A DNA stretch of 44,816 nucleotides from Rhodothermales bacterium (GTDB taxonomy: Bacteria > Bacteroidota > Rhodothermia > Rhodothermales > UBA10348): contig JABDJZ010000468.1 of the NCBI GenBank assembly GCA_013003255.1, positions 1 through 44,816 on the forward strand. The letters run 5' to 3'. Below, in pieces: positions 1-7,438 of this stretch. The stretch's first letter is position 1. Each line of letters opens with the position of its first letter. A program made the position numbers and the translations under genes. The notes below the pieces were generated by a model. It ran no database searches. It saw only the letters and a program-made list of their open reading frames with translations, and was not told where the DNA came from.

Positions 1-418
1 AGACACCGAAGACGGTCTGGTCACTGGAACTCCCAATTGTGGGAATTTGAAGCGATGCCTCGAAGGTGACCTGCGATGCCACGGAATCAACCTCCATGCG
101 AGCCATCGGCACGACACTCAGCTGGTACGTAAGCGAATCGCGACCGACGAATCCTGGATCAGACTGGTACACCAGATGTCCCCCACTTTGGACCAGCGTC
201 CCGCGTCGAGGCTGGCTGACCACGACCACCTGGACCGAGTCCACACCGGCGAGGTCATCATTGGAGCGAACGTCAAACTCCACCGGTCGCTGAGCCACGA
301 CCTGCACCGTATCTCTCTCCGCTATTTGCCCGTTGGCAGGTCCCGGCACCGAAAGAGCAACCAGAACTGCCGTTCTTGCAATAACGGCTATTATACCTGT
401 CTTGAGGTGCCCCTTCAT
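1..418 (-). CDS. Secreted protein with bacterial Ig/cadherin-like domain (3' end outside window)
   Basis: An open frame runs on the minus strand from an ATG at 418 to the window edge without a stop (139 codons), so only the N-terminal part is seen. Residues 1-31 form a signal peptide: a lysine-rich start, a hydrophobic stretch ending ALSVPGPANG, and a likely cut before QIAERD. Residues of about 40-105 match the tandem Ig/cadherin-like fold (Big_9 type): a segment with FDVRSNDD, then VSQPRRGTL, LVYQSDPGF and DSLTYQL. Such domains usually occur in arrays in large surface proteins. The gene is divergent from the FAD oxidoreductase at 547. Function beyond an extracellular or envelope role cannot be told. 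The reading frame is well supported; total length is unknown. Confidence 0.75.
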   Translation of the reverse strand, partial: MKGHLKTGIIAVIARTAVLVALSVPGPANGQIAERDTVQVVAQRPVEFDVRSNDDLAGVDSVQVVVVSQPRRGTLVQSGGHLVYQSDPGFVGRDSLTYQLSVVPMARMEVDSVASQVTFEASLQIPTIGSSSDQTVFGV

Positions 419-546
419 CGGAGTACGAATCGGCGACCCCGGGTGAACGTTCCCCGGCCTTACCTCGAACGGTGCTCGACGTCCCCACAAACGCGCCCCG
501 GCGTAAATCGGCCCGCGACCCGATCGCCCGGCTCTATCTTCGATAC

Positions 547-1608
547 ATGGAGCACCCCACCGTCATTGCAGGAGCGGGAATCGCCGGTTTGTGCGCGGGC
601 CTCTCCCTGGCAGACCGCTGTCCCCTGCTGTTGGCTGATTGGAAAACACCTGAAGCAGCCAGCGCTGCGGTCATTGCCGGACTCGCCAACCCGGTCATCC
701 CCCGCCGCGGCAACCTGGTGTGGCGGAGTGAAGCGGCCCTGGACGCGCTTGATGAGGTGGCCAGGCAGCTAGGGGTCGCCCCGCTTCAGCCCGGCGTTCT
801 CCGGATCGCCACCTCCTGGGATCAAATGGACGCCTACCGGGCCCGGGCTGCCTCCCACGGCCACCTGTTCACCTGGCACCCGCCGGCCGCGTCAAAGGCG
901 CAGTGGCCGTGGCTTCTGGCTCCTCACGGAACGCTGGAGCTCCACCGTGGAGGTTCCTTTGACCTCCCTACCCTCCTGCAGGCCGGGCTCCGAAATCTGG
1001 AATCACGCGGCGCCTCGGTTCGCCGCGACTGGCGCCTGACCGGCTGGACAGAATCAGCCGACTCGGTGATTGCGGAGTTCGTGGGCCCGGACGGTCCACG
1101 GACCTTTCCGTGCAGCAGGCTGATCCTCTCGCTAGGTGGGGGCTTTCAGCATTTCGAGGACCTCACCCAACTCAAACTGAGCTGCGTCAAAGGCCAGCTC
1201 ATCTCCGTGATCGCACCGGATCGGCCCCCGGACCTGCGGCCCGTATCCGTCGGTGGGTACGTGGTGCCCCTCGACAACCGGGTAGTCATCGGTAGCTCCT
1301 ACCAGCATTCGTTTGATGATCCCCTCCCGGAGAATGCGCTTACCGAGGAACTGCTCGAAAAGGTCTCCAGACACCTGCCCTGGCTCAGGGGGGCGCAAGT
1401 CGACGCCGCGCACGCCGGCGTCCGCGTCACCGTGCCCGGAACACGCCTGCCGATGGTCGGACCTCTGCCCGGGCATACGCGAACCTGGGTGCTGACCGGG
1501 ATGGCATCCCGAGGACTCCTGATGGGACCGCTCATCGGAAGCCTCCTGCCCGGCTGGCTGGAAGACCCCGGCACCATTTCGTCAGAAGTCGCCGTGCGCA
1601 TCCGCTGA
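547..1608 (+). CDS. FAD-dependent oxidoreductase of the DAO / MnmC-C-like family
   Basis: A 353-residue flavoprotein. The start at 547 (MEHPTVIAGAGIAGL) puts the dinucleotide-binding Rossmann motif GAGIAG right at the N-terminus, as in this family; a longer frame opening at 472 would add 25 basic residues of no recognisable character. The middle part has the alternating pattern of DAO enzymes. The C-terminal third shows VKGQLISV, a substrate-domain strand YVVPLDNRVVIGSSY and the closing FAD segment ending TGMASRGLLMGPLIG. Family members oxidise amines or amino acids (glycine oxidase, D-amino-acid dehydrogenase, the C-terminal half of MnmC). There is no methyltransferase half, so it is not a complete MnmC. 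The substrate is unknown and the neighbours do not help. No clear ribosome binding site is visible. Confidence 0.82.
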   Translation: MEHPTVIAGAGIAGLCAGLSLADRCPLLLADWKTPEAASAAVIAGLANPVIPRRGNLVWRSEAALDALDEVARQLGVAPLQPGVLRIATSWDQMDAYRARAASHGHLFTWHPPAASKAQWPWLLAPHGTLELHRGGSFDLPTLLQAGLRNLESRGASVRRDWRLTGWTESADSVIAEFVGPDGPRTFPCSRLILSLGGGFQHFEDLTQLKLSCVKGQLISVIAPDRPPDLRPVSVGGYVVPLDNRVVIGSSYQHSFDDPLPENALTEELLEKVSRHLPWLRGAQVDAAHAGVRVTVPGTRLPMVGPLPGHTRTWVLTGMASRGLLMGPLIGSLLPGWLEDPGTISSEVAVRIR

Positions 1609-1755
1609 TTCAGCCCGCGAGAACGCGGTGAAGAAAGCGGTTCCGGGCTCCTCCTGTCGCATTGCAGTCTTTATCCGGCCGTTCTCCGCCGTATTTTTCA
1701 GATGGGCCTGTCCGGTCCTCCGCATTTTTATCGACCAACACTATCGAGGCGCGCC

Positions 1756-2835
1756 ATGGCCGTTGCAGCCACGTCCCGAATCGCTGATATCCTGGGTGAC
1801 CAGGCCAGCTACCTGCTGGACCACAAGTCCACCACCATTGCCAAGGAAGACTTGCACCTCCCCGGTGGAGACTTCGTCGATCGCATCTTCAAGGAATCCG
1901 ACCGCAACATCCAGACGCTCCGCTCCCTGCAGACGCTGTATGGAACCGGCCGCCTGGCCGACACGGGCTACCTCTCGATTCTTCCGGTCGATCAGGGCAT
2001 CGAGCACTCCGCCGGCGCCTCCTTCGCCAAGAACCCGATCTACTTCGATCCGGAGAACATCATTAAGCTGGCCATCGAAGGCGGCTGCAACGCGGTCGCA
2101 TCCACCTACGGGGTGCTGGGATCTGTAGCGCGGAAGTACGCGCACAAGATTCCGTTCATCATGAAGTTCAACCACAATGAGCTTCTGACGTACCCCAACC
2201 AGTTCGACCAGGTCATGTACGCCCGCATGGAAGAAGCGTGGAACATGGGCTGCGTCGCCGTGGGCGCCACCATCTACTTCGGGTCGGACAATGCCACCCG
2301 CCAGCTGCAGGAGGTCACCGAGGCCTTCGCCATTGCCCACGAAATGGGCATGGCCACCATCCTCTGGTGCTACGTTCGCAACTCGGGCTTCAAGGTCGAC
2401 GGCGTGAACCACGAGTCCTCTGCTGACCTGACCGGCCAGGCGGATCACCTCGGAGCCACCATCGAGGCGGACATCGTCAAGCAGAAGCAGCCGACCCAGA
2501 ACTATGGGTACCGGGCGCTCAACAGCGGCGATTCGAGCTACGGCAAGCTGGATGACCGGATCTACTCCGAGCTCTCGACGGATCACCCCATCGACCTCAC
2601 GCGATACCAGGTGGCGAACGCCTACATGGGTCGCGTCGGGACGATCAACTCGGGTGGAGCTTCCGGCAGCAACGACCTGCAGCAGGCGGTCGCCACGGCG
2701 GTCATCAACAAGCGCGCCGGTGGCATGGGCCTGATCTCCGGCCGCAAGGCGTTCCAGCGTCCGATGAACGAAGGTGTCGGCATCCTGAACGCCATCCAGG
2801 ACGTGTACCTGGACGAGGGAGTGACCATCGCCTGA
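1756..2835 (+). CDS. fbaB: Class I fructose-bisphosphate aldolase, FbaB/DhnA type
   Basis: A 359-residue cytoplasmic enzyme that interconverts fructose 1,6-bisphosphate with glyceraldehyde 3-phosphate and dihydroxyacetone phosphate in glycolysis and gluconeogenesis, using a Schiff-base lysine rather than zinc. From memory it aligns almost end to end with E. coli Fba[81 protein letters not shown] and the C-terminal [20 protein letters not shown]. The probable Schiff-base lysine is K242 in ADIVKQK. The start at 1756 ([13 protein letters not shown]) matches the family; the frame stays open 18 codons upstream but that part is not conserved. The 147-bp gap before it is T-rich near 1690-1735 and probably holds the promoter. 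The next gene begins 12 bp downstream. Confidence 0.97.
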   Translation: MAVAATSRIADILGDQASYLLDHKSTTIAKEDLHLPGGDFVDRIFKESDRNIQTLRSLQTLYGTGRLADTGYLSILPVDQGIEHSAGASFAKNPIYFDPENIIKLAIEGGCNAVASTYGVLGSVARKYAHKIPFIMKFNHNELLTYPNQFDQVMYARMEEAWNMGCVAVGATIYFGSDNATRQLQEVTEAFAIAHEMGMATILWCYVRNSGFKVDGVNHESSADLTGQADHLGATIEADIVKQKQPTQNYGYRALNSGDSSYGKLDDRIYSELSTDHPIDLTRYQVANAYMGRVGTINSGGASGSNDLQQAVATAVINKRAGGMGLISGRKAFQRPMNEGVGILNAIQDVYLDEGVTIA

Positions 2836-2847
2836 CCCGGGGTAGGC

Positions 2848-4650
2848 TTGCACTCCCCAGCGTCCGGTTTCCACCGAGCCCGTGAGCTCGGTTGGCGTGC
2901 CTTTCTACGGAAAGGGGTGGGGTTTATGGCCCTGCTTGTTTTCCCGGAAGGGTCGGCGCTCGGACAACCCGTCTTCGACGACCGGACCCGGGAAGCCGGG
3001 CTGAAGGTTCAGGCGCCCTTCGGCATCGCGGCTCTGGACTATGACAAGGACGGCTGGCCGGACCTCATGGTCGCGGCAGATTCAGCCGAATCAAAGCTGT
3101 TCAGAAATCTGGGCAACGGTCACTACGCGGACGAGACGGCCCGGACAGGTTTGTCCCTGGCCGGGTCGTTTCACAGTCCGCTGTTCGCGGATCTCAACCG
3201 GGATGGCTGGGCGGACCTCCTGATGGTGGGCACTGAGGACAGCCGGCTGTTTCTGTCAGACGGGGCCGGAGCTTTCGTCGATCATTCCCGGAGCAGTGGC
3301 CTGCTGGGAGCCGGCGCCAAGACCGCGACGCTTGGCGACTTTGACAACGATGGCCTCCTCGACCTCTTTCTGGCAATCAGCCACCAGCCGGACCGGCTGT
3401 TCCGGAATCTCGGCAACGGCGTATTTGAAGACATTTCCGCCGAAGCTCAGATTGAAGGCCCTACCGGGGCCCTCGCCATGCAGGCGCTCTGGTGGGACTT
3501 CAACCATGATGGATGGCTGGACCTCGTGGCCGTTCACGACGTCGACGAACCTAGCAGGCTCTATCGAAACGATGGTACGCTGCCGTTCACGGATGTGGCC
3601 CTGGAGACTGGATTCAGCGCCGTCGGCAGTGGCAACAGCATGGGCGTCGGCCTTGGTGACATAGATGGCGACGGCTGGGAAGACGTCTACGTCACGAGGA
3701 TCCAGGAGGGCGGGCTCTACCGGAATGAAGAGGGGGTCTCCCTCACGTTGATGGAAGACGCACTGGGTGCATGGCGAAATGGCTGGTCCTGGGGCGTCGT
3801 GGCAGGCGATTTTGACAATGACGCAGATCAGGACCTTTTCATCGTCAGCACCTCAGGAATGGGGGGCGCACCCATCCTCCTGTACGAAAATCGTGGGACC
3901 TGGCTGTACGAGCGGTCGTCCACCAACTGGTTGCAGGGCAGTGTGCCCGATTCCTCTGTCGCGGGGGCGTTCAGCTTTGGTCTGGCGCAGGCCGATCTGG
4001 ACCTGGATGGGCGAATAGACCTCGCCTACCCGGCGCAGGATGGCCGGGTGGTCCTTCTGCACGGAGCCGGCCCGGTAGGCAACTGGATCCAGATCCAGCT
4101 TGAGGGCACGTCCGCCAATTATCACGGCATGGGAGCCCGGATTGAGGCCCGAACCCGTTCGCGTGTGTTTACGCGGAGCCTCATGGCGGGAGACAGCTAC
4201 CGGTCCCAGTCCGAGCCTGTGGTCCATCTGGGACTGGGGGCTGATGACATGGTCGAAGAACTGGTGGTCCACTGGGGCGGCTCGCAACGAGACACGCTCC
4301 GGTCAATACCCGCCGGCTCCCGGTACATCGTCCGACAAGGAGCCGGAGCGACAACCAGCTTGGGGCAATGGCCGGCACAAGAGGGACCGGAGGCACCGGC
4401 GTCCATCGATGCCTTCCCCTTGCCGGCCCATTCACGCGTCATGCTGAGAATACACGGCGAGCTTCGGCAGCCACACGTCAGCCTGACCGATCTTCTCGGC
4501 CGCGAATTGCCTGCGCGGTTGGTCCCGCTGTCCGAATCAGACCCGTGGGAGGCCAGTCTGGATGTAGACGGGCTGAGCAGCGGTGTCTATTGGGTTCGAG
4601 TGACTGACGGGGAGCACGTGTTTTCCCGCGCCATATCCGTGATGCGCTAG
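2848..4650 (+). CDS. Secreted FG-GAP/VCBS repeat protein with ASPIC/UnbV domain and T9SS-type C-terminal sorting domain
   Basis: 600 residues. An N-terminal signal-like segment (arginine-rich, then GFMALLVFP, then ALGQ) leads into about seven FG-GAP/VCBS repeats at roughly residues 50-405. Each carries a calcium-loop pattern such as DYDKDGWPDL, DLNRDGWADL, DFDNDGLLDL, DFNHDGWLDL and DIDGDGWEDV followed by LFRNLGNG-like strands, so a beta-propeller is expected. Residues of about 415-495 form an ASPIC/UnbV domain (GMGARIEARTRSR, then HWGGSQRDTL). The last 80 residues (FPLPAHSRVML, then SLTDLLGRELPARL, then LSSGVYWVRVTDG) fit a type A sorting domain of the type IX secretion system, so surface or extracellular location is likely. 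The start is TTG at 2848; an ATG at 2926 would leave too short a signal. The gene follows fbaB by 12 bp but is functionally unlinked. Substrate or ligand unknown. Confidence 0.85.
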   Translation: MHSPASGFHRARELGWRAFLRKGVGFMALLVFPEGSALGQPVFDDRTREAGLKVQAPFGIAALDYDKDGWPDLMVAADSAESKLFRNLGNGHYADETARTGLSLAGSFHSPLFADLNRDGWADLLMVGTEDSRLFLSDGAGAFVDHSRSSGLLGAGAKTATLGDFDNDGLLDLFLAISHQPDRLFRNLGNGVFEDISAEAQIEGPTGALAMQALWWDFNHDGWLDLVAVHDVDEPSRLYRNDGTLPFTDVALETGFSAVGSGNSMGVGLGDIDGDGWEDVYVTRIQEGGLYRNEEGVSLTLMEDALGAWRNGWSWGVVAGDFDNDADQDLFIVSTSGMGGAPILLYENRGTWLYERSSTNWLQGSVPDSSVAGAFSFGLAQADLDLDGRIDLAYPAQDGRVVLLHGAGPVGNWIQIQLEGTSANYHGMGARIEARTRSRVFTRSLMAGDSYRSQSEPVVHLGLGADDMVEELVVHWGGSQRDTLRSIPAGSRYIVRQGAGATTSLGQWPAQEGPEAPASIDAFPLPAHSRVMLRIHGELRQPHVSLTDLLGRELPARLVPLSESDPWEASLDVDGLSSGVYWVRVTDGEHVFSRAISVMR

Positions 4651-4735
4651 CCTGGGCCTGCAAAGCGAAACCCAGTCGTCTTTGCGCGTATACTCCTCGC
4701 CACGATCCGGCCCCTGAACCACGCACTGAATCCAG

Positions 4736-6724
4736 ATGTCCGAAGACGCCCCCCGGAAGGAGACTGACGAAGCCACAGCCACCGAGGCTGTACCCACCCC
4801 CGACCCAAAAGCAGGGACCTCAGGGAAGGAGGCTGCCACCGCATCGCCAGATAAGGCAGACACCGATGCCACGCCGACAGAACCGGCCGGCCCCGACGCC
4901 ACAGGTGGGCCCAAATCGGGCTCGGATGGCCTCGACGCCGCTGACGGGCAGACCGTGCAGATGTCCGTCCCGTCTCCTGCCGCCCCCAGCCTGCTGGATC
5001 AGTACACCGCGCACTATCCCGACTGGGCGCGCGACTTTGCCCGCAAGTACCTCACGAAGACCATCAACCAGTTCATCCTGTACGGGAACGTCCGGGACCT
5101 GGTGCCGACGGGTGATGAGGAAAAGCCCTACTGCTCGCTGCGCGAGTTCATGGTCGAAGACCTCTTCGCCTCGCGGGACATCGTCATCTTCTACGACCGC
5201 TCAAGCGGGATCCACTTCGCCGACAAGGCCTCCCAGACGGACTTCAACCGGGCGCTGAGCGGGTACGACACCATTTTCGGGACCGAGTACGCCAAAAAAC
5301 TGCCGAAGGACCCGGTTCGCGTCCTGGCCGTGCTGCAGAACTACTTCCGGATCCGCTTGGCGGAAGGAAAACGAGTCGCGTGCATCCTGGACTACGCCGA
5401 GACGCTGGTCCCGATGGCCGAGGCCTCCCAGTACTCGGGTGAGGACCGGAACGCACTGGTGTTCCTCCAGAAGTGGTCCCACGACCCGCTCTTCCTCGAG
5501 AGTGACTTCACGCTGATCCTGGTAGCCGAGAATCTCTCGGAGCTCAATCAGCAGATCGTACAGAGTCCGTATACGTCCGAGATCAAGCTGCCGATGCCGG
5601 ACGAAGCGGCCCGGAAGAAGTACGTGGACTGGTTCCTTGATGGGCAGGAGGATGCATTCCGGAAGTACTCGGAGGTGCCCCCTTCCGGCCTTGCCGGGAA
5701 TACGGCCGGCCTGGGCTACATCCAGATGCGGACCATCCTGGCCGACGTCATGGAGAACCGCACGGACCTCTCCTACGAGGTCCTTTCGGCCCTCAAGAAA
5801 GAGTTCATCGAGGCCGAGGCCCACGGCATGCTCGAGTTCGTCGAGACGGACTGGAATCTGGACATGGTGGCGGGCCACAAGCAGGCCAAGGGCCACCTGC
5901 GACAGGCGGCGCGCGCGCTCAAGGCGGGCAAGTCGGACGTCCTTCCCATGGGCTACCTGGTATCGGGCCCGGTCGGTACCGGAAAGACCTTCAGCATCAC
6001 CTGCTTCGCGGGTGAGATCGGAATCCCGATGGTCAAGCTGAAGAACTTCCGTTCCCAGTGGCAGGGACAGACCGAGGGCAACCTGGAGCGAATCCTCGGC
6101 CTTCTGGAGGCGATGACGCCTGTGGCCGTGATGATTGACGAGGCCGACGCGGCGCTTGGCAATCGGGATGCTCAAGGTGACTCGGGCGTCTCAAAGCGCG
6201 TCTTCGGTCAGATCGCGGCCTTCATGAGCAACTCGAAGAATCGGGGCCGGATCATCTGGTTTCTGGTTACCGCACGGCCGGACTTCATGCCGGTCGACCT
6301 CAAGCGACAGGGTCGCGCTGAGGAGCACATCGCGCTGTTCTACCCATCTGATCGCGAGGAACGCGAAGAGCTCCTCAAAGTGATGCTGCGACGTACCGGA
6401 CTGGCCCATCTCCCAATGGATCAGATGCCGGAAGCACTGCTGAATGGCGATCGGGTGTTCAGTGGTGCCGACATGGAGGCGCTGCTCACGCGGGCCAAGT
6501 TCCGGGCGGCTTCGGCCGAGCCGGCCACCGAAGTGAACACGGAGATCATCCAGGAAGTCGTCGACGATTTCATGCCGCCCACCTACCCGCTGGAGGTAGA
6601 GCTACAGACCCTGAGCGCCGTCCTGGAGTGCACCTCCCGCGCCCTGCTTCCTGAGAAATACCGGTCCATGGATCGCGAGTCCATCGTCCGGAGGGTCGAC
6701 GAGCTCAAGCACCTGGTTAGGTAG
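4736..6724 (+). CDS. AAA+ ATPase with acidic disordered N-terminus and a degenerate first AAA module
   Basis: 662 residues, cytoplasmic. Residues 1-85 are low-complexity, rich in A, T, P, D and E. Residues of about 90-340 look like a first AAA-type module without a Walker A: it keeps a Walker-B-like ACILDYAE, a sensor-like TLILVAENLSEL and the segment FILYGNVRDLV. The second module is intact: Walker A GPVGTGKT at 411-418, Walker B VAVMIDEADAA with D468 and E469, sensor-1-like IIWFLVTARPDF, and a candidate arginine-finger segment LKRQGRAEEHIALFYP. One active and one degenerate module suggest a remodelling ATPase with a structural or regulatory half. It is not FtsH, ClpB or Lon, and no protease domain is present. 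The partner is unknown; it converges on the antitoxin gene at 6738. ATPase activity is secure, cellular role is not. Confidence 0.8.
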   Translation: MSEDAPRKETDEATATEAVPTPDPKAGTSGKEAATASPDKADTDATPTEPAGPDATGGPKSGSDGLDAADGQTVQMSVPSPAAPSLLDQYTAHYPDWARDFARKYLTKTINQFILYGNVRDLVPTGDEEKPYCSLREFMVEDLFASRDIVIFYDRSSGIHFADKASQTDFNRALSGYDTIFGTEYAKKLPKDPVRVLAVLQNYFRIRLAEGKRVACILDYAETLVPMAEASQYSGEDRNALVFLQKWSHDPLFLESDFTLILVAENLSELNQQIVQSPYTSEIKLPMPDEAARKKYVDWFLDGQEDAFRKYSEVPPSGLAGNTAGLGYIQMRTILADVMENRTDLSYEVLSALKKEFIEAEAHGMLEFVETDWNLDMVAGHKQAKGHLRQAARALKAGKSDVLPMGYLVSGPVGTGKTFSITCFAGEIGIPMVKLKNFRSQWQGQTEGNLERILGLLEAMTPVAVMIDEADAALGNRDAQGDSGVSKRVFGQIAAFMSNSKNRGRIIWFLVTARPDFMPVDLKRQGRAEEHIALFYPSDREEREELLKVMLRRTGLAHLPMDQMPEALLNGDRVFSGADMEALLTRAKFRAASAEPATEVNTEIIQEVVDDFMPPTYPLEVELQTLSAVLECTSRALLPEKYRSMDRESIVRRVDELKHLVR

Positions 6725-6737
6725 GACACGCCGCCCT

Positions 6738-6941
6738 TTACGTCTTCCTCCGCGCCCCTTTCTCCTTGGCGTTGAGCAGCCGTTCGTACTTGTCGTAGCT
6801 GATCAGCACGGCGTAGGGCTCGTTGTTCTTCTGGATCAGGAGTCCGCGGTCCATCTTCCGCGCGTGCTCGACCAGTTCCGAGGTGTTGGAGCGGAGCTCG
6901 GTGATCGTGGCTACGGCTTCGATTCCGCGGGTGCTGTACAT
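6738..6941 (-). CDS. Phd/YefM-family antitoxin without an adjacent toxin gene
   Basis: A 67-residue protein. The N-terminal half (ITELRSNTSELVEHARKMDRG) and the following LLIQKNNEPYAVLISYDKYERLL are the signature of the Phd/YefM fold, a DNA-binding antitoxin N-domain that represses its own promoter. The C-terminus (NAKEKGARRKT) is short and basic, where toxin-binding antitoxins usually carry a longer tail. No RelE, ParE, Doc or PIN-like frame lies on either side: upstream is the divergent EutN-like gene and downstream the convergent AAA+ gene. It could be a solitary regulator, an antitoxin for a toxin elsewhere, or the remnant of a pair. A sigma70-like promoter lies 43 bases upstream of the ATG. 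Family call is firm; role uncertain. Confidence 0.82.
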   Translation of the reverse strand: MYSTRGIEAVATITELRSNTSELVEHARKMDRGLLIQKNNEPYAVLISYDKYERLLNAKEKGARRKT

Positions 6942-6983
6942 GTAAATCCAGGTGCTGAGCGTGTGACCGAACGGGAGAAAATG

Positions 6984-7013
6984 AGTATAGCATTGTGCTG
7001 CAAATCAGTGCAA
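6984..7013 (-). promoter_or_regulatory. Candidate sigma70-type promoter for the Phd/YefM gene
   Basis: Read on the minus strand, TTGCAC (7013-7008) is followed after 18 bases by TATACT (6989-6984). The bases TGC directly before the -10 give an extended -10 (TGCTATACT). The leader to the ATG at 6941 would be about 35 bases. The region is noticeably more AT-rich than its surroundings. Pattern-based only. Confidence 0.4.
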
Positions 7014-7050
7014 TTATTCGCGTATCATTGCCTTCATTCCCGGAGCTTCC

Positions 7051-7329
7051 ATGCGCCTTTGCCGCGTCACCGGCACCACGACAGCCACACGAAAGGATGA
7101 GTCCTTTCGGAGCAGCAAGATGCTTGTAATCCAGGGTATCGACCTGGACGGGGCGCTGCTTGACGAGCGTGACATGCTTGCTCTGGACCCCGGGTTCGGC
7201 GCGGGGGTCGGCGACGTGGTCCTCGTAGCACGCGAAGGCTCGGCGGCACGGCAGTTGACCGGGCAGGACCCCATACCCGCCAACGTGGTGGTGCTGGGTG
7301 TCGTCGATGACTGGGACGTCGAGGACTGA
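7051..7329 (+). CDS. EutN/CcmL-family bacterial microcompartment vertex protein (BMC-P), solitary
   Basis: A 92-residue protein of the size of EutN, CcmL and CsoS4, which form pentamers capping the vertices of bacterial microcompartments. It shows the family order: MRLCRVTGTTTAT at the start, then KMLVIQGIDLDG, then the glycine-rich FGAGVGDVVLVAREGSAARQ containing the G-D-V-V-L-V and G-S-A-A-R core, and finally NVVVLGVVDDWDVED, the D-x-x-(V/I)-(V/I)-G-I-V-D close. The start is the ATG at 7051 with GGAG six bases upstream. No BMC-H hexamer, encapsulated enzyme or other shell gene lies in the window. The gene is divergent from the Phd gene and about 110 bp before the amidohydrolase trio. Family is confident; assembly into a compartment is unproven. 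Confidence 0.85.
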   Translation: MRLCRVTGTTTATRKDESFRSSKMLVIQGIDLDGALLDERDMLALDPGFGAGVGDVVLVAREGSAARQLTGQDPIPANVVVLGVVDDWDVED

Positions 7330-7438
7330 GAGTCGTTGACCCATCAGGAATCCACCTTGTGACCCGCCCGGTCCCTGCCTAGATTTTGAGGCTGTTCCCA
7401 CTTCGGGCACCCGCGCTTCTTCCACCATACCCACGGCT

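Noticed and set aside
47..772. 241-codon plus-strand frame at the left end
   Set aside because: It overlaps the secreted Ig-domain gene on the minus strand and the FAD oxidoreductase; composition is unlike a protein.
1741..2874. 377-codon frame antisense to fbaB
   Set aside because: fbaB is conserved along its whole length; the antisense product is valine/aspartate-rich shadow sequence.
4666..4694. Promoter with TATACT at 4689-4694 before the AAA+ gene
   Set aside because: The -10-like string is good but the bases at the -35 position (CGAAAC) are not; too weak to list.
6738..7329. Complete toxin-antitoxin pair
   Set aside because: The gene opposite the antitoxin is a EutN/CcmL shell-type protein in divergent orientation, not a toxin.
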